Notes under the pieces: model-generated
Database searches by the model: none
Seen by the model: only the letters and a program-made list of their open reading frames with translations
What the model was told of the DNA's origin: nothing
Made by a program: the position numbers and the translations under genes
Shown: positions 25,633-35,484 of the stretch, piece after piece
Layout: every line of letters begins with the position of its first letter
How positions within the stretch are numbered: position 1 is the stretch's first letter
Origin: Paenibacillus dokdonensis
Lineage (GTDB): Bacteria; Bacillota; Bacilli; Paenibacillales; Paenibacillaceae
Direction: 5' to 3'
DNA length: 64,000 nt
NCBI RefSeq assembly: GCF_004916975.1
Contig: NZ_STGQ01000002.1
Coordinates: 1-64,000 of the forward strand

Positions 25633-28494
25633 TCAGCTGCTGACCTGCAGCGCTTCAGTACGGGCTGTATCCCGCTCTAGTACCGGTTTCAGATACTTGC
25701 CTGTATATGATTCTTCTACCTTCACGATCTGCTCCGGCGTACCGGTTGCGATGATCGTTCCGCCTCCGCTCCCGCCTTCCGGTCCCAGATCAATCAGGTA
25801 GTCAGCTGTCTTGATCACATCCAGATTATGTTCAATAACAAGCACGGATTCTCCTGATTCGACCAAGCGGTGCAGCACCGTTAACAGGCGGTCGATATCG
25901 TCCACGTGAAGACCTGTCGTTGGCTCATCGAGAATATACAGCGTTTTTCCGGTGCTGCGGCGGTACAGCTCGGACGCCAGCTTCACACGCTGAGCTTCGC
26001 CGCCGGAGAGTGTGGTGGCCGGCTGGCCCATGGTAACGTAGCCCAAGCCTACATCCAGCAATGTTTGCAGCTTGCGGTGAATCTTCGGAATGTTTTTGAA
26101 AAATTCCGTCGCATCCTCCACCGTCATCTCCAGCACATCGGAGATATTCATGCCTTTGTATTTTACTTCCAGGGTTTCCCGGTTATAGCGCTTGCCCTTG
26201 CAAATTTCACAGGGTACATAAACATCCGGCAGGAAGTGCATTTCGATCTTGATGATGCCGTCTCCGCGGCAAGCCTCACATCGTCCGCCCTTAACGTTAA
26301 AACTGAAGCGGCCTTTTTTGTAGCCGCGAATCTTGGCTTCATTCGTTTGTGCGTATATGTCGCGGATATCATCAAACACGCCTGTGTAGGTTGCAGGATT
26401 GGAACGCGGAGTGCGGCCGATTGGAGATTGGTCGATATCGATGACCTTTTCCAGGTTCTCAAGCCCTCGGATCTCCTTATGCGCTCCCGGTCTGACCTTA
26501 TAGGCCTTATTTAATTCCCTCGCCAGTGTCTTATATAGAATCTCATTGACCAGCGTGGATTTACCGGAACCTGACACGCCTGTAACAGCCGTAAATACGC
26601 CTATCGGAATTTTCACATTCAGGTTTTTAAGATTGTTTTCCTTCGCGCCGCGTATTTCGAGCCAGCGGTCATCCGGCTTTCTCCGCTTAGTATTGACCGG
26701 GATAAACTTGCGTCCGCTCAAGTACTGCCCGGTCAGAGAGTTCGGATCCTCCATAATTTGCTTCGGCGTCCCCTGTGCGATTACCCGGCCGCCATGAATT
26801 CCTGCTCCCGGTCCAATATCAATGATATAATCAGCTGCCATCATGGTATCTTCGTCATGCTCAACGACTATGAGCGTATTCCCAAGATTACGCATATGCT
26901 CCAGCGTGGAAATCAGCCGGTCATTGTCACGCTGATGCAGGCCGATACTCGGCTCATCCAAAATGTACAATACACCCATCAGACTGGAACCGATCTGGGT
27001 AGCAAGACGAATCCGCTGGGCTTCACCGCCGGAAAGCGTCCCTGCCGCTCGGCTCAATGTCAGGTATTCCAGTCCGACATTCACCAGGAAGCCCAATCTG
27101 CTGTTGATCTCCTTCAAGATCAAGTGCGCGATAGCACGTTCCTTCTCGCTGAGCTCGAGTGAATCGAACTTCTTCATGGCGTCCCCAATCGACAAGCTTG
27201 TCACATCGGCAATGTTGCTGTCGTTGACGGTAACCGCCAGCACTTCTTTCTTCAGGCGATGCCCTTTGCATACCTCGCAAGGTTTGGCGCTCATAAAGTT
27301 TTCGATAAATTCGCGGATCCCTTCGGAAGCCGTATCGCGGTAACGGCGCTCCAGATTCGGTATCACACCTTCAAATACAACGTATGCCTCTTTCTTCTGG
27401 CCAAAATCATTCTCGTAGCGGAAGCGCACTTTCTGGTTGCCTGTTCCGTACAGCAGCTTGTCCATATCCTCTTTCTTCAGCTGGCTGACCGGAACATCCT
27501 GCGGAATATGGTAATGCTCGCATACGGAGCTCAAGAACTGCGGATAATAGTTGGAAGTACTCCCGGTCCATGCCAGGAAGGCTCCTTCTTCAATGGACTT
27601 GTCCGTATCAGGAATGAGCAGATCCGGATCGACGATCATTTTAACGCCAAGTCCGTCACATTCCGGACAGGCACCAAACGGGCTGTTGAACGAGAACATC
27701 CGCGGAGACAGCTCTTCCATACTGAAACCGCAAATTGGGCAGGCAAAATTCGAGCTGAAGCGCAGCTCCTCCTGGCCCATAATATCCACCAACAGCTGTC
27801 CTCCGGAAAGTTTGAGCGCCGTTTCAATGGAATCGGCCAAGCGCGACTCTACGCCTTCTTTAATAACAATCCGGTCTACAACAACTTCAATCGTATGCTT
27901 CTTGTTCTTCTCCAGCTCGATACTTTCGGAAAGATCGCGAAGCTCGCCGTCCACACGCACCCGCACGAAGCCCTGTTTGGCTACATCGGCAAATAATGTT
28001 TTATGTTCACCCTTACGCCCCGAAATCAGTGGCGCAAGCAGCTGCAGTCTTGTCTTCTCCGGATAAGACATAATCCGGTCCACCATCTGCTCAACGGTCT
28101 GGGAGGTAATTTCAATGCCATGCTCCGGGCAATGGGGATGTCCAATCCGCGCAAACAATAATCTAAGATAGTCATAGATCTCGGTGACGGTTCCCACCGT
28201 TGAACGCGGATTACGGCTGGTTGTCTTCTGGTCGATCGAAATCGCCGGAGACAAGCCATCGATCGAATCGACATCCGGCTTCTCCATCTGTCCTAAGAAT
28301 TGACGCGCATAAGCGGATAAGGACTCCACATAACGGCGCTGGCCTTCGGCATAGATCGTATCAAAAGCCAATGAAGATTTACCGGATCCACTGAGTCCTG
28401 TCAGCACGACAAACTTGTCCCGCGGAATGGTAATATCGATATTTTTCAGATTATGAGCCCTTGCCCCTTTAATTACGATGTTTTCACTCGCCAC
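25633..28494 (-). CDS. uvrA: excinuclease ABC subunit A
   Basis: 953 residues, GTG start 11 bases after AAGGAG. Two ABC modules have Walker A motifs GLSGSGKSSLAFD (~35) and GVSGSGKSTLVNE (~640), and both ABC signatures read TLSGGEAQR. Zinc-binding CxxC pairs are present (CPICGF...CPECDG; CEACRGDG...CEICKG). It detects DNA damage in nucleotide excision repair and loads UvrB. It lies 122 bases after uvrB on the same strand. Confidence 0.97.
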   Translation of the reverse strand: MASENIVIKGARAHNLKNIDITIPRDKFVVLTGLSGSGKSSLAFDTIYAEGQRRYVESLSAYARQFLGQMEKPDVDSIDGLSPAISIDQKTTSRNPRSTVGTVTEIYDYLRLLFARIGHPHCPEHGIEITSQTVEQMVDRIMSYPEKTRLQLLAPLISGRKGEHKTLFADVAKQGFVRVRVDGELRDLSESIELEKNKKHTIEVVVDRIVIKEGVESRLADSIETALKLSGGQLLVDIMGQEELRFSSNFACPICGFSMEELSPRMFSFNSPFGACPECDGLGVKMIVDPDLLIPDTDKSIEEGAFLAWTGSTSNYYPQFLSSVCEHYHIPQDVPVSQLKKEDMDKLLYGTGNQKVRFRYENDFGQKKEAYVVFEGVIPNLERRYRDTASEGIREFIENFMSAKPCEVCKGHRLKKEVLAVTVNDSNIADVTSLSIGDAMKKFDSLELSEKERAIAHLILKEINSRLGFLVNVGLEYLTLSRAAGTLSGGEAQRIRLATQIGSSLMGVLYILDEPSIGLHQRDNDRLISTLEHMRNLGNTLIVVEHDEDTMMAADYIIDIGPGAGIHGGRVIAQGTPKQIMEDPNSLTGQYLSGRKFIPVNTKRRKPDDRWLEIRGAKENNLKNLNVKIPIGVFTAVTGVSGSGKSTLVNEILYKTLARELNKAYKVRPGAHKEIRGLENLEKVIDIDQSPIGRTPRSNPATYTGVFDDIRDIYAQTNEAKIRGYKKGRFSFNVKGGRCEACRGDGIIKIEMHFLPDVYVPCEICKGKRYNRETLEVKYKGMNISDVLEMTVEDATEFFKNIPKIHRKLQTLLDVGLGYVTMGQPATTLSGGEAQRVKLASELYRRSTGKTLYILDEPTTGLHVDDIDRLLTVLHRLVESGESVLVIEHNLDVIKTADYLIDLGPEGGSGGGTIIATGTPEQIVKVEESYTGKYLKPVLERDTARTEALQVSS

Positions 28495-28616
28495 TGCTCG
28501 TTCATCTCCTTCAGTTCATAAAGCCGATATCTCCGAGCTTTATGGCATGGTTAGTTTATAATATCCACAAAGAGAACGACCTGAAAATGCGGGCCGTTCC
28601 CTTATTGTATCTATCT

Positions 28617-30608
28617 TTATTCCGCCTTCAGCTCGAGCAACGCATCGCGGAGCTCCGCGGCGCGTTCGAACTGCAGGTTCTTCGCTGCATCCTTCATCTC
28701 TGCTTCCAGACGCTGAATCACCGATTGACGATCCTTCTTCGACATTTTGCCAGCGGCCCCTGTCAGATAATCAGCCTTCGATTCTGCAACCTTGGTCGCC
28801 TCGATAACATCACGTACCTTTTTACGGATCGTTTGCGGTGTAATGCCATGCTTTTCATTATTCGCGATCTGCAAAGCGCGGCGTCGGGCCGTTTCCTTGA
28901 TCGCTTTATCCATGGAATCGGTAATCTTGTCTCCGTACATGAGCACATAGCCCTCGGAGTTCCGCGCAGCCCGCCCGATCGTCTGGATCAGGGATCGTTC
29001 CGAACGAAGGAAGCCTTCCTTATCCGCATCCAGAATGGCAACCAGAGATACCTCCGGCAGATCCAGGCCTTCTCTCAGCAGATTGATCCCGATTAGCACG
29101 TGGAATACGCCCAAACGAAGATCACGCAGAATCGCCATCCGCTCCAGCGTTTTGATATCCGAATGAAGGTACCGGACCTTGATGCCGATCTCCTTCAGAT
29201 AATCTGTCAAGTCCTCTGACATCTTCTTCGTAAGTGTCGTTACCAGCACCCGCTCGTCCCGGTCAATCCGTTCCCGGATTTCACCGATCAGATCATCGAT
29301 TTGCCCTTCGGTTGGACGTACCTCGATCACCGGATCAAGGAGTCCTGTCGGACGAATGATCTGCTCAACCATCGTATCGCAATGCTCCATCTCATAGGGA
29401 CCCGGTGTTGCAGATACATAGATGATCTGATTGACCTTGTCTTCAAACTCTTCAAATTTAAGCGGCCGGTTATCGAGTGCTGAAGGCAGACGGAAGCCGT
29501 GATCCACCAGCACCGTCTTACGCGCCCGGTCACCATTATACATCGCGCGGATCTGAGGCAGCGTGACGTGGGATTCATCCACCACGATCAGCATGTCGTC
29601 AGGGAAATAATCCATCAGCGTATATGGCGTCGCTCCCGGTTCACGGAATGTGAGCGGACCGGAATAGTTCTCGATCCCGGAGCAAAATCCGACCTCTTTC
29701 ATCATCTCTATATCATAACGGGTACGCTGTTCCAGACGCTGTGCCTCCAGCAGCTTCCCTTCCGAGCGCAAATATTCAAGACGCTCTTCCAATTCTCTCT
29801 CGATATTCACCAGCGCAACCCGCATCGTCTCTTCTTTCGTTACGAAGTGAGAAGCCGGGAAGATGGCGATATGATCGCGTTCACCGACAAGCTCGCCGGT
29901 AAGCACATCAATTTCGGTAATACGCTCAATTTCATCCCCGAAAAGCTCCACACGAACGGCCTGTTCGCCTTTGGACGCAGGGAATATCTCAATGACATCA
30001 CCGCGAACGCGGAATGTCCCCCGCACAAAGTTAATGTCATTGCGCTGATACTGAATGTCCACGAGCCGCGACAATATCTGATTCCGCGGCTTCTCCATGC
30101 CAACACGCAGGGACAACAGCAAACTGGAATACTCAATTGGAGAACCGAGACCATAGATACAGGAAACACTGGCGACGATGATCACATCGCGCCGTTCAAA
30201 CAGCGAGCTGGTCGCGGAGTGGCGCAGCTTATCGATTTCCTCGTTTATGCTTGAATCCTTCTCGATATAAGTATCAGATGAAGGGATATATGCCTCAGGT
30301 TGATAATAATCATAGTAGCTGACAAAATAGTCCACTGAATTGTTCGGGAAAAATTCCTTGAATTCACTCGCAAGTTGGGCTGCCAGCGTCTTGTTATGGG
30401 CAATGACCAGCGTCGGACGGTTTACTTTGGCAATGGTCTGCGCGATCGTAAACGTCTTCCCCGTGCCTGTTGCCCCCAGCAAAGTCTGGTGACGCTTCCC
30501 CTGCTCAAGTCCCTCTACCAGCTCCGTAATCGCTTTGGGCTGGTCACCTTGAGGTGTATATTCCGATAAAAGCTCAAACGGATCGGTACTGACGACAATA
30601 TCACTCAT
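28617..30608 (-). CDS. uvrB: excinuclease ABC subunit B
   Basis: 663 residues. Walker A is GATGTGKTFTIA (~45), followed by the beta-hairpin region YYDYYQPEAYIP and helicase motifs IDESHVTLPQ-type and IGRAARN. The C-terminal UVR motif that binds UvrC is at ~625-660. UvrB is the damage-verifying helicase of excision repair. It is the first gene of uvrB-uvrA and sits behind a strong promoter with a LexA-like box. Confidence 0.97.
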   Translation of the reverse strand: MSDIVVSTDPFELLSEYTPQGDQPKAITELVEGLEQGKRHQTLLGATGTGKTFTIAQTIAKVNRPTLVIAHNKTLAAQLASEFKEFFPNNSVDYFVSYYDYYQPEAYIPSSDTYIEKDSSINEEIDKLRHSATSSLFERRDVIIVASVSCIYGLGSPIEYSSLLLSLRVGMEKPRNQILSRLVDIQYQRNDINFVRGTFRVRGDVIEIFPASKGEQAVRVELFGDEIERITEIDVLTGELVGERDHIAIFPASHFVTKEETMRVALVNIERELEERLEYLRSEGKLLEAQRLEQRTRYDIEMMKEVGFCSGIENYSGPLTFREPGATPYTLMDYFPDDMLIVVDESHVTLPQIRAMYNGDRARKTVLVDHGFRLPSALDNRPLKFEEFEDKVNQIIYVSATPGPYEMEHCDTMVEQIIRPTGLLDPVIEVRPTEGQIDDLIGEIRERIDRDERVLVTTLTKKMSEDLTDYLKEIGIKVRYLHSDIKTLERMAILRDLRLGVFHVLIGINLLREGLDLPEVSLVAILDADKEGFLRSERSLIQTIGRAARNSEGYVLMYGDKITDSMDKAIKETARRRALQIANNEKHGITPQTIRKKVRDVIEATKVAESKADYLTGAAGKMSKKDRQSVIQRLEAEMKDAAKNLQFERAAELRDALLELKAE

Positions 30609-30700
30609 TGCCCAACATCACCCTTATCATCTAAAATAGATATTCTAAACTATATGTCGAGATTTCCCGATAATATGAATAGGAAATCCTTGTTGGAATA

Positions 30701-30748
30701 GGAATATTTGTTCCCGTCTATTATACTCTGATCGTTTGCTCTATGCAA
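30701..30748 (-). promoter_or_regulatory. uvrBA promoter with LexA (DinR) box
   Basis: On the minus strand TTGCAT (30743-30748) and a perfect TATAAT (30720-30725) are 17 bases apart. Five bases further the sequence GGAACAAATATTCC (30701-30714) matches 12 of 14 positions of the Bacillus DinR/LexA box CGAACRNRYGTTYC. Damage-inducible uvrBA control by LexA is established in Bacillus. Confidence 0.75.
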
Positions 30749-30782
30749 ACCCAAACTCGTGGATAGGAGTGATATCAACAAC

Positions 30783-31577
30783 ATGGAAATAACAACCATC
30801 ATCGGCATACTGGCCGGCCTAGCTGCGCTGGTAGGAGGCTTTTTATGGGAAGGAGGTCGAATTAACGGACTTATGCAAGGAGCGGCGGCGCTCATCGTAT
30901 TTGGTGGCACGTTCGCCGCTGTCGTGGTCAGCTTTCCGCTGACACGGCTCAAAACAATTCCCAAAGCACTGCGCTTTGCCTTCACCCGGCAGCCGGATAA
31001 TACCGAGCAGCTGATTGAAGAAATGGTTAACATGGCAACATCGGCTCGCCGCAGCGGGGTATTATCCCTGGAACGGCTGGTACAGGATCATCCAAACTCT
31101 TTTTTGCGCGAAGGCATTCAAATGGTTGTCGACGGAACGGATGATACTCTCCTGAGACAGATCATGGAGCTGGAGATCGACGCCGTTGAACAGAAGCATG
31201 AAGGCTATGCGAAAATATTTGAATCTGCCGGCGGCTATGCTCCTACCATGGGCATCATCGGTACTGTCATGGGACTGATTCATGTCCTTGGCAGCCTGTC
31301 TGAGCCAACGGATCTGGGACCTTCCATAGCCGTTGCTTTTACAGCCACGCTATATGGTGTTGCCAGCGCCAATATTATCTTTTTACCCATTGCGTCTAAA
31401 ATTAAGTCACGCAGCGCCGATGAAATTCAGAACATGGAGCTTCTGCTTGAGGGCATTCTTGCCGTCCAAAACGGTGAGCACCCCAATCTGGTGCGCAAAA
31501 AGCTTATATCCTTCACGCCCGCGGAACGCTATCATGTCCCTGCGGTGAAGGAGGGATTCGATGAGACAGCGGACTAA
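30783..31577 (+). CDS. MotA/MotP-type flagellar stator channel subunit
   Basis: I chose ATG at 30783 (MEITTIIG), giving 264 residues; an upstream GTG at 30759 lies within the binding-site region. Four membrane helices are seen (~4-22, 28-50, ~150-172, ~183-205) with the large cytoplasmic loop between helices 2 and 3. The MotA signature AGGYAPTMGIIGTVMGLIHVL lies before helix 3. With the next gene it forms the ion channel that drives flagellar rotation. No other flagellar genes are nearby, as for the separate MotP/MotS stators of Bacillus. It overlaps the next gene by 17 bases. Confidence 0.88.
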   Translation: MEITTIIGILAGLAALVGGFLWEGGRINGLMQGAAALIVFGGTFAAVVVSFPLTRLKTIPKALRFAFTRQPDNTEQLIEEMVNMATSARRSGVLSLERLVQDHPNSFLREGIQMVVDGTDDTLLRQIMELEIDAVEQKHEGYAKIFESAGGYAPTMGIIGTVMGLIHVLGSLSEPTDLGPSIAVAFTATLYGVASANIIFLPIASKIKSRSADEIQNMELLLEGILAVQNGEHPNLVRKKLISFTPAERYHVPAVKEGFDETAD

Positions 31578-32373
31578 CCGCCTTGGGCGACGCAAGCGAG
31601 GAAAAGACGGCGACAATGGACAGGACCGGTGGCTGATCACCTATGCAGATCTCATCACCCTGCTTCTTATTTTCTTCGTGATGATGTTTGCCATGAGCCG
31701 GCTGGATACTCAAAAGTACAAGGAGATTACCCAGTCTCTCCAGCTCACCTTTAAAAGCGGCGACTCTATTCTCGATCAAGGATCCGGCATTACCGGCACA
31801 GCGGACAAGTACAATCACAAAAATCCGGATATTGCCGCGAAACCGCAGCAGCAGCCAAGCAAAGACGTGAATCAGATGACGGATCGGGAGCTTGCCTTCC
31901 GCAAGCAGGAGCAGGAGCTTCAGAACCTGATGAAGGTCATCTCGAATTACGTGAAGGACAACAAGCTGGAGGATCAAATCTTCGTCGCCGACCAGCCACA
32001 GGGCATCTCAATCACGCTCAGTGACAAATTTTTATTTGACGTCGGCAAAGCAGATCTAAAGACCGGTTCCGTTCCGGTAATGGACAAGCTCGCCAGTCTG
32101 TTCAAAGAGCTGCATACCATCATCAGCATTGAAGGGCATACGGACAACCTTCCCATTGTATATGCCTCCAAGTATAAAGACAATTGGGAGCTGTCAGGTG
32201 CACGAGCGCTCTCGGTTCTGCGTTATTTCCTGGATCAAAGGCATTTGGATGCTGAGGAATTCCAGTACGCAGGTTATGCTGACACCCGTCCGGCTGCAGA
32301 TAATGCAACCGAAGCAGGGCGGCAGAAAAACCGGCGCGTAGAAATCATCGTGCTGCGTCAGCTCAAAGAATAG
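31561..32373 (+). CDS. MotB/MotS-type flagellar stator anchor subunit
   Basis: 270 residues. One membrane helix (~22-42) starts with the channel aspartate in WLITYADLITLLLIFF, then a Gln/Lys-rich linker leads to a C-terminal OmpA-like peptidoglycan-binding domain (~145-265, IEGHTDNLP, NWELSGARA, NRRVEI). It anchors the stator to the wall. Helix residues (DLITLLLIFFVMMFAMSRLD) look closer to MotS (sodium type) than to Bacillus MotB, but the ion cannot be settled by eye. Confidence 0.87.
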   Translation: MRQRTNRLGRRKRGKDGDNGQDRWLITYADLITLLLIFFVMMFAMSRLDTQKYKEITQSLQLTFKSGDSILDQGSGITGTADKYNHKNPDIAAKPQQQPSKDVNQMTDRELAFRKQEQELQNLMKVISNYVKDNKLEDQIFVADQPQGISITLSDKFLFDVGKADLKTGSVPVMDKLASLFKELHTIISIEGHTDNLPIVYASKYKDNWELSGARALSVLRYFLDQRHLDAEEFQYAGYADTRPAADNATEAGRQKNRRVEIIVLRQLKE

Positions 32374-32426
32374 ATAAGTTATGAAGTAGCTGAAATCATC
32401 AATTGATAATCATTCCTGATATATTA

Positions 32427-32459
32427 AAAAGGCGGTCAACCCCAGGGTTCCCGCCTTTT
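32427..32459 (+). terminator. terminator after the stator genes
   Basis: The stem AAAAGGCGG...CCGCCTTTT with an inner AACCC/GGGTT pair is followed by TTTTC, about 55 bases after the stop. Confidence 0.8.
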
Positions 32460-32470
32460 CTTATTCACGA

Positions 32471-32507
32471 AAAGAAGCTTGGATCCGGTATGGATCCAAG
32501 CTTCTTT
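32471..32507 (-). terminator. terminator after minJ
   Basis: A perfect 16-base stem (AAAGAAGCTTGGATCC and complement, 5-base loop) with T-rich ends on both strands lies just after the minJ stop. Confidence 0.85.
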
Positions 32508-32518
32508 TGCAATTCAGG

Positions 32519-33832
32519 CTACATCTCAGCAGCATTGCCATCCTTGGCTTTAGTGAGCTGTGCCTCGTTCGTTTTATTTTTCGACTGTACCTTCATAGCG
32601 ATCAGTTGAAAGATACTGACCGGCTTCATCACCAGTGCGACTCCGGCATCCGGATCCGGCGCGAGAATCGCCCCGAGCTGATGATGTTCTCCGGCGTAGA
32701 TCGCACGCTGCAGGAATTTGCTTTCCCCCTGCAGATTGCGGACCTCCAGCTTGCAAAAGGCTGAATTTTTCCGCAAAGCGGCATGCATCTGCTCCTTGCT
32801 GCGGATGGAAATACCGTTAATCTTCACGATCGACTCCCCCGCAAGGATCCCCAGGCTTTCAGCCGGACTGCCAGGAATGACAGCCAGCACCTTCAGACCC
32901 AGCTGCGGGTGAACAAACAGCGCTCCGCTTTGCTGCTCTTCCTGGCGGCTGTACCACAGCAGCCCCTCATGCACCAGGATGCTGACAAGGGCCGCAGCAA
33001 TGATCAGCGGCTTCCACCAGGCTGCCAGCAGGCTGAGTGCCAGCAGTACGATGCTGTACACGAGGAGCCGCTTGAAGGTTTTGTTAGCCTTAACCTGCGG
33101 CAGCATGCTCTGGGTCATTTCACTAAAGCCGATCACAACCGGCAGTGCCGCCATGCTGAAGCCGCTGCTCCAGCCATCTCCACCAAGCAGCGGAGTCCAA
33201 GGCAGCAGCGCACCCGTTGTTTGAGCTGGGATCAACAGAAAGAGCGGAATTGGCCAAAAAGCCTGCATTTGATAGCCTCCGACCAGCTTTCCCCGCTTGC
33301 TCTCCATAAAGACGGGATTGGCGAATCCGGCGCCCTGCAGCTTCACGAGAAGTGCTTCAGCCAAATGCAAAACGGCTACAAGAGCCAGCAGTGCCGGGAT
33401 ATCCAATCCCCTAATGGTGTCTGCTGCCGTCCCCGCCAATGCTTCCGGCTTCCAGTCTGGAAAGAAGCCCAGAACAAACTGAATGACGCCAAGAATACCT
33501 ATTGAATATGCAAAACATAAATAACGTACGCGGAAGAGCAGCAGAATGATTGCAACGATCCAAATGCACCACACAGCCTGCTGTGAAAGTGAAATACCAA
33601 GAAAAGCAATGACGACGGATACGCTTATCCCCGCAAGCAGGCCTCCGATGAAGGTCCTCAAGGTCTGCAGCACCCAGCTGTGCAGCCGCACATGGAAAAG
33701 CCTGCGTTCCAGCAGCACCTGCCTTCGGTACACCAGCATCATAAACAATATGGAGATATAGTAAAACGGCTGCAGCAGGAGCTGTACCAATGCATCCGTC
33801 CAATGCCAAAGCATTTCCAAAGCGACTTCCAA
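32519..33832 (-). CDS. minJ: MinJ-like polytopic PDZ protein
   Basis: 437 residues beginning at TTG, nine bases after GGGGAG. About eight membrane helices fill residues ~10-300, then a cytoplasmic PDZ domain (~310-400, LGLKVLAVIPGSPAESLGILAGE in two parts) and a charged tail. MinJ bridges DivIVA and MinCD and controls where division happens in Bacillus. The assignment rests on this architecture and on the location just downstream of ftsEX and ctpB, as in B. subtilis; no alignment was run. Confidence 0.72.
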   Translation of the reverse strand: MEVALEMLWHWTDALVQLLLQPFYYISILFMMLVYRRQVLLERRLFHVRLHSWVLQTLRTFIGGLLAGISVSVVIAFLGISLSQQAVWCIWIVAIILLLFRVRYLCFAYSIGILGVIQFVLGFFPDWKPEALAGTAADTIRGLDIPALLALVAVLHLAEALLVKLQGAGFANPVFMESKRGKLVGGYQMQAFWPIPLFLLIPAQTTGALLPWTPLLGGDGWSSGFSMAALPVVIGFSEMTQSMLPQVKANKTFKRLLVYSIVLLALSLLAAWWKPLIIAAALVSILVHEGLLWYSRQEEQQSGALFVHPQLGLKVLAVIPGSPAESLGILAGESIVKINGISIRSKEQMHAALRKNSAFCKLEVRNLQGESKFLQRAIYAGEHHQLGAILAPDPDAGVALVMKPVSIFQLIAMKVQSKNKTNEAQLTKAKDGNAAEM

Positions 33833-33906
33833 GTCATGTCACTCCCCTTCCCTGATGAAACGTTACTTTAGTTATCGATCGAAGCCAAACGATGGATGAA
33901 ACAAAG

Positions 33907-33934
33907 AAAAAAAGAAGGCTCAAGAGCCTTCTTT
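33907..33934 (-). terminator. terminator at the end of ctpB
   Basis: The perfect 11-base stem AAAGAAGGCTC/GAGCCTTCTTT begins inside the ctpB stop codon and is followed by a T run on the minus strand. Confidence 0.85.
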
Positions 33935-35390
33935 AATGATTCGACGCACCGGCTGCGATTTCCTTCTGAACCTCGGCAATCCCTGCCTTCAGCTGGTTAT
34001 CGGTTTTCGGATCACGTATATGCTTGATCAGTTCCGTTTCCAGAGCTTCCGCTGTCTTCGCGTCAACACTACCGCTTTCGCTCAGCTTTTGCGCTTTCTG
34101 GAATGACTTAACCGATGTCTCCGTCTTCTGGTCAAAGAATCCGTCTTTGCGTCCCGGCTTGAAGCCGAGAGCATCGAGCATAATTTGTGCACTCTTGATA
34201 TCCGTATTGTTCATGTTGTACTTCAAGGTTGTCTCTTTGTTAATCGGTGCCACCGAGAAGTAATCTGGCTGTGCTACCGCAATATCCGGCTTAATGCCCT
34301 TCTTGTGAATCCAGCTGCCGTTAGGTGTCAGCCATTTCGCAATGGTGATCTTCAACAAGCTGCCGTCGCCCAGCTGCTTGCTAAAGCTTGTTTGCACGGT
34401 GCCTTTGCCGAAGGAATTTTCACCCATCAGCTTCGCCCCTGCGGACTGCTGAAGTGCCCCTGCCAAAATCTCCGAAGCGCTGGCGCTGCCTTTATTCATC
34501 AGCAAGGTTACCGGATAGGACTTACCGCTTCCCTTGGACAAGTTCTGATCACGTTTCTTGTTCTTGTCTTCGACCTGCACGATCAGCTTGCCTTTAGGCA
34601 CAAACTGTTCTGCAATATCGATAACAACCGACAGAACGCCACCCGGATTATTCCGGACATCGATCACAAGGCCTTGCATGCCTTCGCCTTCCAGCTTGGA
34701 CAGCTCCTGCTTGAAGCGTTCACCCGTATTCAGGGAAAACTGGGTAATTTCAATGACTCCAATTTTGCCCGGTTCCATATGAGCCTTAACGGTCTCTACA
34801 TCTACGTCCCCTCTGACAATGGAGTATTCGATCGGAGCAGTCGAACCGCTGCGCTTGATCGTCAGCTTGGCTTCACTGCCTTTGGGACCGCGAATTTTCG
34901 ATACAGCATCATTCAATTCCAGACCATGGAGCGATTCACCGTTGACGGTAAGGATAACATCCTTCGCACGTATGCCGGCTTTCTCAGCCGGTGAGCCTTT
35001 AATCGGAGAAACCACTACAACGTTGCCGTCCTCGGAGGATACCTCAGCGCCAATACCGCTGAAGGAGCCTTCAATGGTTTCCTCGAACTCTTCCGCTGTT
35101 TTTTTGCCCATATAGGAGGAATAAGGATCATCAAGGGATTGCATCATCCCGTTAATCGCACCGTCCACCAGTTTGCTGCGGTCCACATCCTGATAATAAT
35201 TCGACTGGATGAGATCCAGAGCTGTACCGATTTTTTTAGCTTCATCCTGCTTCAGACCGCCGGTTATGCTCGCAAGCACTCCTTGCCCCGTAGCCTGAGT
35301 GGCAAAGCTTGAACCTGTCAATGCCAGTGTCAGTACGCTTCCGCCTAGCATGGCCAGAAGGACCAACAATACGACTGTACGTTTTTTCAA
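33933..35390 (-). CDS. ctpB: S41 carboxy-terminal processing protease
   Basis: 485 residues, TTG start. A signal anchor (~5-25) is followed by a PDZ domain (~105-190), the S41 catalytic domain with Ser at ~304 (KGSASASEI) and Lys at ~329 (SFGKGTVQ), and a C-terminal peptidoglycan-binding type 1 domain (~395-460). It cleaves exported proteins at the wall. CtpB in Bacillus acts in sporulation signalling (SpoIVFA cleavage); this copy sits in the vegetative ftsEX cluster as it does there. Confidence 0.88.
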   Translation of the reverse strand: MKKRTVVLLVLLAMLGGSVLTLALTGSSFATQATGQGVLASITGGLKQDEAKKIGTALDLIQSNYYQDVDRSKLVDGAINGMMQSLDDPYSSYMGKKTAEEFEETIEGSFSGIGAEVSSEDGNVVVVSPIKGSPAEKAGIRAKDVILTVNGESLHGLELNDAVSKIRGPKGSEAKLTIKRSGSTAPIEYSIVRGDVDVETVKAHMEPGKIGVIEITQFSLNTGERFKQELSKLEGEGMQGLVIDVRNNPGGVLSVVIDIAEQFVPKGKLIVQVEDKNKKRDQNLSKGSGKSYPVTLLMNKGSASASEILAGALQQSAGAKLMGENSFGKGTVQTSFSKQLGDGSLLKITIAKWLTPNGSWIHKKGIKPDIAVAQPDYFSVAPINKETTLKYNMNNTDIKSAQIMLDALGFKPGRKDGFFDQKTETSVKSFQKAQKLSESGSVDAKTAEALETELIKHIRDPKTDNQLKAGIAEVQKEIAAGASNH

Positions 35391-35484
35391 GTGTGATCAC
35401 CGCCTTTTAGTCTCCGTCCAAGCCTTACAGGACCAATTCCAACCATTCTAGTATATGTCCGGCTTGTACGGAATATTTATACGC

